Below are positions 10,701 to 18,141 of a DNA stretch of 64,000 bases, one piece after another. The translations under genes were made by a program, and so were the position numbers. The stretch spans positions 109,997-173,996 of the forward strand of contig NZ_KK211291.1 in NCBI RefSeq assembly GCF_000621505.1, read 5' to 3'. The notes under the pieces are model-generated. The model saw nothing but the letters and a program-made list of their open reading frames with translations. It was not told where the DNA came from and made no database searches. This stretch comes from Ruminiclostridium cellobioparum DSM 1351 = ATCC 15832. GTDB taxonomy: Bacteria > Bacillota > Clostridia > Acetivibrionales > DSM-1351. How positions within the stretch are numbered: position 1 is the first letter of the stretch; every line of letters begins with the position of its first letter.

Positions 10701-12090
10701 AATTCCGGATTACAGCAGTCTGACTGTAAACGGTGTGTCCACAGTGTCGGGAGCGGCAATAACTGTGGAACTTGCTACAGGAGTTAACAACATACCTGTA
10801 GTGGTTACGGCACAGGACGGAACCGACGACATGTATGTTATAAGTGTTACAAGAGAGGCGGCTCAAAGCGGCGATGCTGCATTAAGCAACCTTATAATAA
10901 GCCGGGGAACCCTGTCACCGGCATTTACACCGGATAACAGAAACTATACGGCAAGTGTGGAAAACAGCGTATCCAGTATAAGTATTACCCCCATAGTGAG
11001 AGCTCCGGGATACGGCAGTCTGACTGTCAACGGTGTGCCTGCGGTATCGGGAGCGGTAATAAATGTAGAGCTTGAGGTGGGAGTTAACGACATCCCGGTA
11101 GTAGTTACGGCACAGGACGGTACGGTTGCCGAATACTGTATAAGTGTTACCAGGGAAGCGGCAGTTGTTCCGGTCACCGGAATCATTGTCACTCCATCGG
11201 TTATAGGCAGTATTAGAGTTGGAGCAGTTCAACAGCTGACTGCAGCAGTGGTTCCTGAAAATGCTTCCAATACAAATGTATTGTGGAGCTCCGGAAATCC
11301 AGTCGTTGCGGTGGTATCGGCAAGCGGTGTGATAACTGCGGTTGGGCCGGGTACAACCACAATAATAGCAACAAGCGTATCGGATAGTAATATATTTGGA
11401 CAATGTACGGTTACTGTATTACCGGCAGATGTACCTTCGGGTGGAAACAATGGCGGAGGAAGCGGCAGTGGCAGCGGAAACAGTGGTGGAAGCAGCGGAA
11501 CTGAGACACCAAAGACGCCTGAAACTCCTGAAACACCGGATACAACACACGAACCTGAAACGGCAGTCAACCTGACGGATACCAGTGGACACTGGGCCGA
11601 AGCCAACATAAACAAACTGGTTGCTCTGGGAGCAATAAAAGGTTATCCTGACGGAAGCTTCAAGCCTGACAAGAAAATTACAAGAGCGGAATTCATCACA
11701 ATCCTCATTAATGCATTAAAACTTTCCGCAAAGACAGGAAAAGCCTTTACAGATACTTCGGAACACTGGGCAAAGGATTACATATCCACGGCAAGTGCTT
11801 ATGGAATAATTGCAGGCTATAGCGATGACACTTTCCGGCCCAACGAAATTATAACCCGGGAGCAGATGATGGTTATGGTGGTAAATGCAGCGAAACTCAC
11901 AAAGGCAAATGATGAGGCGGTGTTTACTGACAAGTCGGACATATCACCGTGGGCCTCCAGTGCAATAAACACAGCTAAAGAGAACGGAATCATAGGAGGA
12001 TATCCCGACAACAGCTTCAGGCCTTTGGACAATGCAACAAGGGCAGAGGCGGTAACTGTAATCGTAAAAACACTTGAGCTTGTAAAATAA
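4711..12090 (+). CDS. giant SLH-anchored GH51 alpha-L-arabinofuranosidase with CBM, LamG-like and cadherin-like repeats
   Basis: This protein has 2459 residues from a GTG at 4711 preceded by GGGGGAG; an upstream in-frame TTG at 4681 lacks a good RBS. A signal peptide ends near VFAA. Residues ~30-660 are a GH51 alpha-L-arabinofuranosidase with a CBM4/9-like jelly roll at ~120-225. The likely acid/base is E386 (LGLGNEE) and the likely nucleophile E469 (IGEYGS). A CBM6/35-like module (~665-801) follows. Then come three copies of a LamG-like domain (nt 7120, 8275, 9421), each followed by two cadherin-like beta-sandwich domains, then two to three further cadherin-like copies. A BIG2 domain (11161-11427), a Gly/Ser and Thr/Pro linker and three SLH domains (11566-12088) complete it. 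It would release arabinose side chains at the cell wall. It ends the sugar operon that starts at 1445. Confidence 0.92.
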   Translation: MKIKKYVSLFLVVSMLFCMTAVGRPVFAATKTANVTVNADITGNAVSQLLIGGFSEDLNLQMDGGYYAEKVFNRSFELGPGDKAPYNTPLAGWNQIMRGGAEGQVTAENSEPLNSVNTHYAHLNVSAAGSGFGISNAGWYGINVEAGAVYNYSIYARRGSNFNSGLSVSLESADSIITYGSSTISSLTEDWVKYTGSITSDSNDKDARLVVLANGTGDVYLDFISLFPDETYKNRPNGLRKDVGEALEDMSMKFLRFPGGCIIHQHTYDYNWKDQLGPVEGRKEYFNTAWNGMNKKEHITNGFGMFEWLQFCEDAGIIAQPCLPVGVKCGGPAVNPNDPKVAQLVQDTLDFVEFCNGSASTTWGAKRAEMGHPEPFNLEYLGLGNEEKDSPDARKNIKRIYDAVHSAYPELKLIVTGGIDENLYDFNDSLGGVYATDIHHYYPRNDRSWEDFLNSYNRNPSYPKVQIGEYGSNSRDHTIADAVDTMKDMARFEKNGDITESTCFTLLRRQVDFDNASVFKTVYYYKDKMWAENLADTNVNFRQTGDKELVVVAGKDNETGDLILKLINNSANDIDSSIVLNGITDISPAADVTYMKPVTPGDGSGRSSNYVREDQDGPGQSTPAYGVDYGTTTTGVTGNLLNYTSLAYSAAIIRVHGNISPARNTIYEAENYNGGASISSGRAKSAVKELVGASNDFWSKADLQGVNEYIQYNNVNIAAAGTYNIKIGIKRSTSRAITQLSIDGTNQGLPFDQYASGDGYYEVDLGTKTLSGGMHSFRFTVTGKNPSSSGYMSGIDYIRLMEADNFNTMTTGSAPLGWNLDTSGGTITVQEVPSSSDKSVLMSKTDTAGGSKTSMYKEFNPLNGTVTIEAKVRRESTAGLWSLPDIYGSDGILAASVIFDNGFIKAYGDGSWQTVQEFMPGTWYTLKLVINTDTDKFDLYVDEEQKLTQSALRNAVDDIGKIEFYAADGNAGDTYVDIESEPVSASNAALSGLVISQGTLSPVFAPGTVNYSAGNVVYNVSSMDITPTVASQDYQSLTVNGVPTASGAVCRVNLAEGLNSIPVVVTAQDGTTATYTIEITRAIFQSSDANLSSLVTSDGILFPAFNPNNKNYTVIVANSVSSIDITPTASSTAYQSLTVNGVPSASGTASSVNLAVGANSISVVVTAQDGTISTYKIDILRLVPEDSQNFNTMPTGSAPLGWTIDTSVGTVSVQEVPSAADKSVLLNKTGSSTGPRTSMYKVFSPLSGKVTIEAKVMREAASNLWCLPYVYSSDGTTFAATVQFDNGSIKAYNGGWQTIQPFTAGTWYDLKLVINTDTDKFDFYIDGILKLAQGTLRNPVDEIAKIEFYAADINTGRTYVDIENEPYCEISDTALSGLSISQGILSPAFASNNKNYTAIVANSAASIDITPEVRTSGYQSLTVNGVPAVSGAASSVNLEVGENSIPVVVTAQDGSTATYTIVITREAGLSNNATLSSLIISQGTLTPAFTPDNEDYTAMVANSVTSVDITPTAASPAYQGLTVNGTASASGAVSTVNLEVGENNIPVIVTAQDGTTATYTIVITRDADHSHDNFNIMPTGAAPLGWNVDTSVGTVTVEEVPSAADKSVMLNKTGTATGSKTSLYKTFSPLSGIVVVEAKVRREATSNLWCLPYVYSSDGVTYAETIQFDNGSIKAYNGGWKTIQSFTAGTWYDLKLVINTNTDLFDFYIDGVKKVTQGALRTPVSDIGKIEFYAADFNTGKTYVDVEKEPYVIGNATLSNLEINPGILSPAFASGNKDYTATVASNVTSIDITPTAAFPQYSGLTVNGVPAVSGEAKTVALAVGVNSIPVVVTEQDGTTGTYVINVTREAEASGDATLSNLEINPGTLSPAFTPDNKNYTASVENGISSIQVIPTAAFLGYSGLTVNDVPAVSGEGRSVALAVGVNNITIVVTAENGTSETYVISVTRLAAQSGIDMLSNLEINPGTLSPAFTPDNKNYEAYVAHDISSIEITPAVGIPDYSSLTVNGVSTVSGAAITVELATGVNNIPVVVTAQDGTDDMYVISVTREAAQSGDAALSNLIISRGTLSPAFTPDNRNYTASVENSVSSISITPIVRAPGYGSLTVNGVPAVSGAVINVELEVGVNDIPVVVTAQDGTVAEYCISVTREAAVVPVTGIIVTPSVIGSIRVGAVQQLTAAVVPENASNTNVLWSSGNPVVAVVSASGVITAVGPGTTTIIATSVSDSNIFGQCTVTVLPADVPSGGNNGGGSGSGSGNSGGSSGTETPKTPETPETPDTTHEPETAVNLTDTSGHWAEANINKLVALGAIKGYPDGSFKPDKKITRAEFITILINALKLSAKTGKAFTDTSEHWAKDYISTASAYGIIAGYSDDTFRPNEIITREQMMVMVVNAAKLTKANDEAVFTDKSDISPWASSAINTAKENGIIGGYPDNSFRPLDNATRAEAVTVIVKTLELVK
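7120..11160 (+). repeat. coding higher-order repeat: LamG-like plus cadherin-like modules
   Basis: Within the GH51 gene a unit of one LamG-like and two cadherin-like domains recurs with starts near 7120, 8275 and 9421 (about 1150 bp period). The last four cadherin-like copies repeat at about 300 bp (near 9968, 10262, 10562 and 10862). The copies share protein motifs such as LTVNG and VVVTAQDGT and long nucleotide stretches, which points to recent duplication and recombination. The array probably acts as a stalk that lifts the catalytic domain off the S-layer. Confidence 0.85.
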
Positions 12091-12148
12091 ATACAATGCA
12101 GACAGGGTGTAAAGGCTTGCCGGATTACAGGCTATACAGCTAAAAGTC

Positions 12149-12187
12149 AAGAGGCTATGCTTTTCCAAAATAAAAGCATAGCCTCTT
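12149..12187 (+). terminator. rho-independent terminator after the GH51 gene
   Basis: A perfect 16-bp stem (AAGAGGCTATGCTTTT / AAAAGCATAGCCTCTT) encloses a 7-base loop and is followed by CCATTTATTAT. It separates the GH51 operon from the dehydrogenase gene. The T-rich tail is imperfect, but the stem is very stable and could act on either strand. Confidence 0.8.
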
Positions 12188-12236
12188 CCATTTATTATAT
12201 AATACAATTAATTCTTCATAATGTAAGGAGAAATTT

Positions 12237-13403
12237 ATGAACAAAGTAAAAATCGGAATTATCGGAGTTGGCAACATGGGCAGCAATCATTGTGTGAACA
12301 TCCTGGAGGGCAAGGCGCCAGAGGTGGAGCTGCGTGCTGTCGCCGACATCAGGGAAACAAGGAGAACCTGGGCAAAAGAGAATCTGCCCGATACCGTGAC
12401 AATATTTGAGGATGGGGATGAGCTGATTAAATCCGGCTTATGCGATGCCGTGTTTATCGTAACACCTCACTACGACCATCCGGGATTGGTGATCAAGGCT
12501 CTGGAACATGGGCAGCACGCTTTATGCGAGAAACCTGCGGGAGTGTATACAAAACAGGTTCGTGAAATGAACCGGGCTGCTGCAAAATCTGACCGTATAT
12601 TTGCAATAATGTTCAATCAGAGAACCAATCATTTATACCGCAAGATGCATGAGCTGGTCCAGGGAGACACACTGGGAGCAATTAAGCGTGTAAACTGGAT
12701 AATAACCGATTGGTACCGTACGCAGGCGTACTACAATTCCGGGGATTGGAGAGCAACCTGGTCGGGAGAAGGCGGGGGAGTTTTGCTGAATCAATGTCCC
12801 CATAACCTGGATTTGCTGCAGTGGATATGCGGGATGCCGTCAACGGTGATGGCGAAATGCCATAACGGCAAATGGCATGAAATTGAAGTCGAGGATGATG
12901 TGACGGCCTACCTGGAATATCCCAATGGAGCCACCGGAGTATTTGTCACAAGTACGGCAGATGCACCGGGGACAAACCGGTTTGAGATCACTCTGGAAAA
13001 AGGAAAGCTGGTTTGTGAGGATGACGGGTTAACATTATATATGCTGGATACAAATGAAAGAGAACACTGCCATACGGCAGCCGAAGGTTTCAAAAAGCCT
13101 GAGGGGCGTTGTGTAGAGCTTGAAACCGACGGAGCAAATCCGCAGCATATGGGAGTACTTAACGCATTTGCGGCAAGGATACTCCATGGCACACCTCTGG
13201 TAGCCGAAGGTGCGGAAGGCATAAACGGGCTTACTCTTTCAAATGCCATGCATTTATCCAGCTGGCTGGGTAAAGCGGTTCAGATACCCTTTGATGAAGA
13301 GCTGTTCCTCGAGGAGCTGGATAAGCGCCGTAAAGCCTCCGGATTGAAAAAAGAGGTAAAGGAAGTTACCTTTAATACCGAAGGTAGTTATGGGTCAAAA
13401 TAA
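12237..13403 (+). CDS. Gfo/Idh/MocA family NAD(P)-dependent sugar oxidoreductase
   Basis: This 388-residue protein has the N-terminal Rossmann motif GIIGVGNMGSNH and the family signature CEKPAG near residue 100. The C-terminal alpha/beta domain includes NQCPHNLDLLQWICGMP, whose His-Asn-x-Asp region is typical of the catalytic site. Members oxidise or reduce cyclic sugars, inositols or sugar acids. It is 39 bp upstream of a sugar isomerase/epimerase-like gene, a common pairing in catabolism of unusual sugars. The exact substrate cannot be read from the sequence. Confidence 0.92.
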   Translation: MNKVKIGIIGVGNMGSNHCVNILEGKAPEVELRAVADIRETRRTWAKENLPDTVTIFEDGDELIKSGLCDAVFIVTPHYDHPGLVIKALEHGQHALCEKPAGVYTKQVREMNRAAAKSDRIFAIMFNQRTNHLYRKMHELVQGDTLGAIKRVNWIITDWYRTQAYYNSGDWRATWSGEGGGVLLNQCPHNLDLLQWICGMPSTVMAKCHNGKWHEIEVEDDVTAYLEYPNGATGVFVTSTADAPGTNRFEITLEKGKLVCEDDGLTLYMLDTNEREHCHTAAEGFKKPEGRCVELETDGANPQHMGVLNAFAARILHGTPLVAEGAEGINGLTLSNAMHLSSWLGKAVQIPFDEELFLEELDKRRKASGLKKEVKEVTFNTEGSYGSK

Positions 13404-13442
13404 GCTGTTAATTTTACAAAATATTGAAGCGGAGGGCAAAAG

Positions 13443-14285
13443 ATGTTAAAAAATTCAAAAATCAGCGGCTTTGCCGATGAAATCAATGAAGATATAACAG
13501 TACAGGTAAAGCTGCTAAAGGAATTGGGAATTTCCCATATAGAACTGCGCAGTGCCAATGGGAAAAATATTTCAGATTTTACCCCGGAGGAGGCAAAGGA
13601 ATTGAAGGATTATCTTTCAGATAATCAAATCCAGGTATCGGCCATAGGCTCTCCGGTCGGAAAGATCCAAATCACTGATGATTTCGAACCTCATTTTAAG
13701 ACTTACCAAAGAGTGGTTGAAATTGCAAAGATCATGGAAACACCCTATATCAGAATGTTTAGTTTTTTCATGCCGGAAGGTGAGGAACCGGAAATATACC
13801 GGGGAGAGGTTTTCGAAAGATTGCAGCGCCTGATTGCTTATGCAGGGAAACAGGGTGTGGTATTGCTTCATGAAAATGAAAAGGATATTTATGGGGATAA
13901 TGCAGTGCGCTGCCTGCAATTGTTTGAAAAATTCTACGGCGACCACTTTAAATGTACCTTCGATTTCGCAAATTTTGTACAGTGCCGGCAGGATACCATT
14001 AAGGCCTATGAAATGTTAGAACCTTATATAGAATATGTGCATATCAAGGATGCACTCTTTGAAAATGGAGAGGTCACTCCGGCAGGTGAAGGGGACGGCA
14101 AAGTCGGAGAAATCCTTGCAAAGCTGGAGGCCAAGGGATATTCGGGCTTTTTGAGCCTGGAGCCCCATCTGGCAGAGTTTGCCGCACTCAAAAGCCTGGA
14201 AAAAAATGCAGACAAGCGGGCAATGACCGATGGGGAATTGGCGTTTACAATTGCGTATGAGGCTCTGAGAAAAATTCTGGATTAA
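13443..14285 (+). CDS. sugar phosphate isomerase/epimerase (AP-endonuclease family 2 TIM barrel)
   Basis: This 280-residue protein matches xylose-isomerase-like TIM-barrel enzymes. Visible pieces include an early ELRSANGKNI strand, a metal-binding region VLLHENEKDIYGD, then FDFANFVQ, YVHIKDAL and the late FLSLEPHLA, which supply the Glu/Asp/His metal ligands of the family. GGAGGGCAAAAG precedes the ATG. It forms an operon with the upstream oxidoreductase. The foreign island starts at its stop codon: the relic recombinase on the other strand overlaps its last bases. Confidence 0.9.
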   Translation: MLKNSKISGFADEINEDITVQVKLLKELGISHIELRSANGKNISDFTPEEAKELKDYLSDNQIQVSAIGSPVGKIQITDDFEPHFKTYQRVVEIAKIMETPYIRMFSFFMPEGEEPEIYRGEVFERLQRLIAYAGKQGVVLLHENEKDIYGDNAVRCLQLFEKFYGDHFKCTFDFANFVQCRQDTIKAYEMLEPYIEYVHIKDALFENGEVTPAGEGDGKVGEILAKLEAKGYSGFLSLEPHLAEFAALKSLEKNADKRAMTDGELAFTIAYEALRKILD

Positions 14286-14790
14286 TCCGGATTAAATAGT
14301 AAGGCAAAACAAAACACTGCCCTTAGAGGGTGCGTCTTAGGGATTTTTAATCCCAGAAAAAAATCGGCATAGTTTGGTATGTATTGCTGACTATGCTGAT
14401 TTTCTTGTTCTGGGGCGGATGTAGAAACCGGTAGGTCAAACTCGCCAATGCAGTTATAAACGATTTTAATACACTGTACTCGTCTACCATCAATGCGCTC
14501 TGCCTTGTAAACATAGATTTTTTCAATGAACTCCTGGATAATCTCCGCTGTGAGCTCCTGTATGCCTGTATACTTTCTTACCAAAGCGAGAAAGTGGTTT
14601 ACATTAAGTACGCTTTCCTTTTCTGCAATCATGGTGGATTTCAGTTCTGCCACTCGGCTTTCAAGGGTATGCTGGCTTCGTAATTGGCAGTCATCTTGGA
14701 AAAACGCTCATCGGAAATCTTTTGTGGCCTTGTCACCGTTGGTGAGAGTGTGCATATATCTGTCAAACACCGGTGGCTATGCTTTCTTTA
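14282..14790 (-). pseudogene. decayed large serine recombinase (C-terminal fragment, frameshifted)
   Basis: The reverse strand from 14653 down to 14282 reads as the C-terminus of a transposon-type large serine recombinase (ESVLNVNHFLALVRKYT, then ELTAEIIQEFIEKIYVY). Upstream, in shifted frames, pieces such as KISDERFSKMTANYEA and HTLESRVAELKS continue the same family alignment, so there is at least one frameshift. The catalytic N-terminal resolvase domain is missing. It is the relic of the enzyme that probably brought in this island. Confidence 0.75.
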
Positions 14791-15060
14791 AGAGTCATTT
14801 AAAATCACATCGCCGGAGTAGGCCGCAAGCGATTTGTAAGACTGCCCATATACAGTTCCAAGTGGTTATTCAGATTTTTCATATAGTAAACCTTAGCAAG
14901 TCTGAGATTGCCGTTTTTGTATGCATATGTAGGTAGTCTCTCAAAATCGCATTTACTGTAAATATGAATACCCTACTGGCGGAATACTTCGTATAGGAGT
15001 TGAAGTTTTCAAGCAGCATCCGAAGCGCTGAATATCTATGCTTTGGTTTTCTTTTATGCT
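14791..15060 (-). pseudogene. degenerate coding remnant of unknown family upstream of the recombinase relic
   Basis: Read on the reverse strand in broken frames, this stretch gives protein-like pieces (LPTYAYKNGNLRLAKVYYMK, then SLAAYSGDVILND) with stops between them. I do not recognise the family. It probably belonged to the same mobile element as the decayed serine recombinase. Confidence 0.35.
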
Positions 15061-15064
15061 TCTG

Positions 15065-15123
15065 TTACTTATAGTCCGTTGTTTCAAAGTCCGTTTACTT
15101 ATATATATATTAATATGGAGGTG
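15065..15123 (+). promoter_or_regulatory. C-box operator and promoter of the restriction operon
   Basis: The sequence ACTTATAGTCCG (15067-15078), then TTG, then TTTCAAAGTCC (to 15092), matches the two-site C-box layout of restriction controller proteins such as C.Esp1396I and C.AhdI, where ACTTATAGTCCGTG joins the two operator halves. A candidate -35 TTGTTT (15079-15084) overlaps the right half, and TATATA (15102-15107) lies 17 bp downstream. GGAGGTG (15117-15123) is the ribosome site of the controller gene. The arrangement predicts activation from the left site and repression from the right. Confidence 0.7.
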
Positions 15124-15130
15124 TATCTCT

Positions 15131-15337
15131 ATGATTACAGTAGATTTCGGTAATAGAATCAAAGAGTTGCGTAATAAAACTGGCCTCAGCCAAGAGAAGT
15201 TTGCATTAAAGATTGGAATGGATAGAACTTACTACGCCTCTGTTGAAGCTGGTCGGAGAAATATTGCTCTTTGCAATATAAAGAAAATTGCTGATGGATT
15301 AGGTGTCTCCTTGAGTGAATTATTTAAAGACCTATAA
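15131..15337 (+). CDS. restriction controller (C) protein-like XRE/HTH regulator
   Basis: This 68-residue protein from the ATG at 15131 is essentially one XRE-type helix-turn-helix domain: RIKELRNKTGLSQEKFALKI, recognition helix MDRTYYASVEAGRRN, and a C-terminal LGVSLSELF. Size, position directly before a nuclease gene and the C-box upstream of it are typical of C proteins, which delay endonuclease synthesis until the DNA is methylated. An in-frame upstream ATG at 15038 gives a hydrophobic nonsense extension that would include the operator. It is separated by 32 bp from the nuclease gene. Confidence 0.85.
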   Translation: MITVDFGNRIKELRNKTGLSQEKFALKIGMDRTYYASVEAGRRNIALCNIKKIADGLGVSLSELFKDL

Positions 15338-15369
15338 AACATAACCCACAACAACTAAGGAGGAAAATT

Positions 15370-17085
15370 ATGATTAGATTTAGAAACCCTGGAACACAAT
15401 ATTCCACACAAATACAAGTTATAAAGCAACTTTATGAGGCACTCAGTGGTCAAGAGAATTTTACTTTAGATGACATGGCCGTTGTAATTGCACAGGGAAG
15501 GTTAATGACAGCATACGGGTATGCTGGCGATGATGCTTTGAGACTTAGCAATACTGAACAAGAAAGCATGAACTCAGCAAAAATGAATGCAAAAATGTAT
15601 GCAGAGGTATTCCGTATGCTTGGATGGGTTACTCCATACAGCGAAAGTTCTTCCTACCCGTTAGTTTTTACGTACATAGGAGCCCACATAGCACTTTCTA
15701 CAGGTGATTGCTCTCGGCTATATGAACAATGCGTACTTGGAATTAATAATCCAACGCAGCTTACAGATAATATGAGCTACAACGAGAAATTACGTTTTTT
15801 TCAATGCGCTCTTAGAACTTTTATTGATTTGGACGGCATTATGTATAAACATGAGCTATGCTTAGGGCCGATGAGTGTGGACGATGAGGATGAAAAAGCA
15901 TATCAAAATATGATTGCTTTTATTCGTTCAATCCGAGGAAGTCAAAAGAGATTGAATAAAGCATTCCTTGATTTAGCAGTAAGCCTTCGTATGAAGCCGA
16001 CGCCAGTAGATAATTGCACGCGATTGCCCATTGCATTCATGAAAAGCTGTGGCTGGGTGGAAAGCATAAATGATAGTTCTTTGTATGGCAAATCTATGGC
16101 ATGCCTTAAAATAACACAACATGGCATTGAAACATACGATGCGATCAAAGTGATGTATGATTTACGCCTTGATAAATACTTAAAACTTGAAAAGAATGTG
16201 CAACAAGCCTTGATTCGGCTTGGCACTTACTCAATGCTGGAACGTTCTGGATATGACATGTCCAGCGTTGATGAGATAATTCGAGCCGACAAAGTAATTT
16301 GCGAAGGCATACTTCAAGGCAAAGAATTGTTGTTCTCGCCATGTCAGACGCTTAGGCGTAAGCAAGTAGAAGAAGCACTTGGAATTCAGATGGATGTTGG
16401 CACTGAATCACGCCTAAGCATCGGGACATTTGAAAGTGCAGTTGCTGTTCGTGAGGCTTTAGCAAATACGGATATTTGGGATTTGAATATTTCTCATGAA
16501 GTGTCAATCGAGCTTCTTGGCAGAGACGAAGAGCAAGAGTTTCTCAAAACGGTTAATAAACTTTATTCAGATGGTTACAGTAGCGGAGAAATCGTAAATG
16601 AGCTCTTTGATTATTATATAGATGCTACTCAGATAACCTTCTATCCGTTAATAGCGACACTATTCAAAATTATGGGGTTCAATTGCTCGTTTTCAAGGCC
16701 TGGAGACAACGGAGCCAGATGGGACGCGATAATAGATGATCCCATCAGGAGCATTCCAATTGAAATTAAGTCTCCGACGGAAGAACAGTTTTTATCTATC
16801 AAGGCGATACGACAAGCTCTGGAGAATAAAATTATTTTACTTTCAAGAAAAACCCATGTTACAACACCAGAGGTTACAACACTTGCAGTGGGTTATTATA
16901 TGCCTAACGAGCGTGCAGAAGTAAACCGACTGATAGCGGATTTTAAGGCAACCTATGGATATAGTATTGGCGTAATAGATTTAAAATCATTATTGTCCAT
17001 ATCGGTCAGTATATTGACTGATAAAAAAACTTTTGATAAAGAAAAATTGTATTCATTGGAGGGGTTAGCAAATGCAAATATTTAA
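15370..17085 (+). CDS. putative restriction endonuclease subunit with PD-(D/E)xK core
   Basis: I do not recognise a named family for this 571-residue protein. Residues 436-470 show a PD-(D/E)xK-like active site: RWDAII (D452) followed twelve residues later by IEIKSP (E465-I-K467), with a preceding helix YPLIATLFKIMGF, as in many type II enzymes. Segments near 240-300 look like a winged helix (LKITQHGIETYDAIK). Its position after a C-protein gene and before methyltransferases supports a restriction nuclease. AAGGAGG precedes the ATG. Its stop overlaps the next gene by 14 bp, implying coupled translation. Arg codons are often CGT/CGC, unlike the AGA/AGG-rich neighbours, which suggests transfer. 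Confidence 0.7.
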   Translation: MIRFRNPGTQYSTQIQVIKQLYEALSGQENFTLDDMAVVIAQGRLMTAYGYAGDDALRLSNTEQESMNSAKMNAKMYAEVFRMLGWVTPYSESSSYPLVFTYIGAHIALSTGDCSRLYEQCVLGINNPTQLTDNMSYNEKLRFFQCALRTFIDLDGIMYKHELCLGPMSVDDEDEKAYQNMIAFIRSIRGSQKRLNKAFLDLAVSLRMKPTPVDNCTRLPIAFMKSCGWVESINDSSLYGKSMACLKITQHGIETYDAIKVMYDLRLDKYLKLEKNVQQALIRLGTYSMLERSGYDMSSVDEIIRADKVICEGILQGKELLFSPCQTLRRKQVEEALGIQMDVGTESRLSIGTFESAVAVREALANTDIWDLNISHEVSIELLGRDEEQEFLKTVNKLYSDGYSSGEIVNELFDYYIDATQITFYPLIATLFKIMGFNCSFSRPGDNGARWDAIIDDPIRSIPIEIKSPTEEQFLSIKAIRQALENKIILLSRKTHVTTPEVTTLAVGYYMPNERAEVNRLIADFKATYGYSIGVIDLKSLLSISVSILTDKKTFDKEKLYSLEGLANANI

Positions 17086-18115
17086 GGAAACTGTAAATCG
17101 CAAGAACCTCTCGGTCTTGAATGAGATGCCAATAGCAATCGTATATAAACCCGGTGCTCCTGCAACACACCACTTTAACGATGAAATAGAATGCAAAAGT
17201 ACGTGCCTCAACTGTGTCAATCCACGTTGTATGTATTTTGACGAGTCCGACATTGAGTGCTCAGAAGTAAAAAACTTCACCAATGACAGAAGATTAAGCG
17301 TATGTCCAGTTGATGCAATTACTTGGAATGCTGATAAGGACAGTCCCATTTTTGACACAAATAAGTGTATTTGTTGCGGTATATGTATGCGTAGATGCCC
17401 TGTTGGGGCAATTTACTATGATGAGGAGGTTAAAGTTTGTACCACTCCATCAGACAACACAACCAGGGTAAAAGCCAGTACATACTCTATACAATTTCAA
17501 AAGGAGCAACTTGAAACCCTTATCAATAAGCCGAGGGGTGGAGTGTTAATCAAAGAGTCTGATGAGCTGTTTGATAAGATTTATGCAAAATTGCTTAGTA
17601 TCAAGAATATTTATCATAATCCTATTGGTCGCAATCTTTTAATTTCACTCGGATGCAAAAGTGCTATGCGAAGGATTGGGGATGTCTATACCAGAATGGA
17701 TGCAGTATATTCTGCTTCAGATAATAGCTTCGGTGCCGTAGAGATAGAATTTGGACGCGACACTTTGGATGCTGCACGTGGTATATTGGACGATATCGCT
17801 GTTCTGCATACTCGTTATGGAATTGATAAGAATGACAATCAGGCGCTGGTTGTCTGTTTGCAGCTTCCCAATGCAAGACAGGGTTATTGGCAAGTTATAA
17901 AAGATGTAAAAACAGTGGAAAACATTCATATTAGCACTATCACGATTGGTGCAATGATGATTTTAAATTGGAACGGATGCTTATTAATCCCAGATGATGT
18001 TACATATTACATCGACTATGACAACATGAGTTTGCGGCCTGCTATCGAGTGGCAGTTGGACGGAAAAGTCAACTTAAGCGATAAAACACTTGGTATACTT
18101 GAGCCGATGAAATAA
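17072..18115 (+). CDS. ferredoxin-like [4Fe-4S] protein with a nuclease-like C-terminal domain
   Basis: In this 347-residue protein the N-terminal 120 residues hold a 2[4Fe-4S]-type ferredoxin pattern. One cysteine set is C45-xx-C48-xxxx-C53 with C78-P, the other C99-xx-C102-xx-C105-xxx-C109-P (CICCGICMRRCP); C41, C63 and C101 are extra. The C-terminal half has RMDAVY (D210) and, fourteen residues later, VEIEFG (E224-I-E226). This mirrors RWDAII...IEIK of the preceding nuclease but has Glu in place of the catalytic Lys, the D...ExE pattern known from BamHI. The gene overlaps the nuclease gene by 14 bp, so the two products may form a complex. The role of the clusters is unknown; structural or redox control of cleavage is possible. 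Confidence 0.7.
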   Translation: MQIFKETVNRKNLSVLNEMPIAIVYKPGAPATHHFNDEIECKSTCLNCVNPRCMYFDESDIECSEVKNFTNDRRLSVCPVDAITWNADKDSPIFDTNKCICCGICMRRCPVGAIYYDEEVKVCTTPSDNTTRVKASTYSIQFQKEQLETLINKPRGGVLIKESDELFDKIYAKLLSIKNIYHNPIGRNLLISLGCKSAMRRIGDVYTRMDAVYSASDNSFGAVEIEFGRDTLDAARGILDDIAVLHTRYGIDKNDNQALVVCLQLPNARQGYWQVIKDVKTVENIHISTITIGAMMILNWNGCLLIPDDVTYYIDYDNMSLRPAIEWQLDGKVNLSDKTLGILEPMK

Positions 18116-18141
18116 TCCAAAGTGAAAAGTGATGAATAGTG

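Noticed and set aside
9968-11160. Regular repeats of about 300 bp that could suggest a CRISPR or satellite array
   Set aside because: They lie in one open frame and translate into cadherin-like domains of the GH51 protein.
15038-15130. Extended 99-residue version of the C-protein-like regulator
   Set aside because: The extension is hydrophobic, spans the C-box and promoter, and the ATG at 15131 has GGAGGTG at proper spacing.
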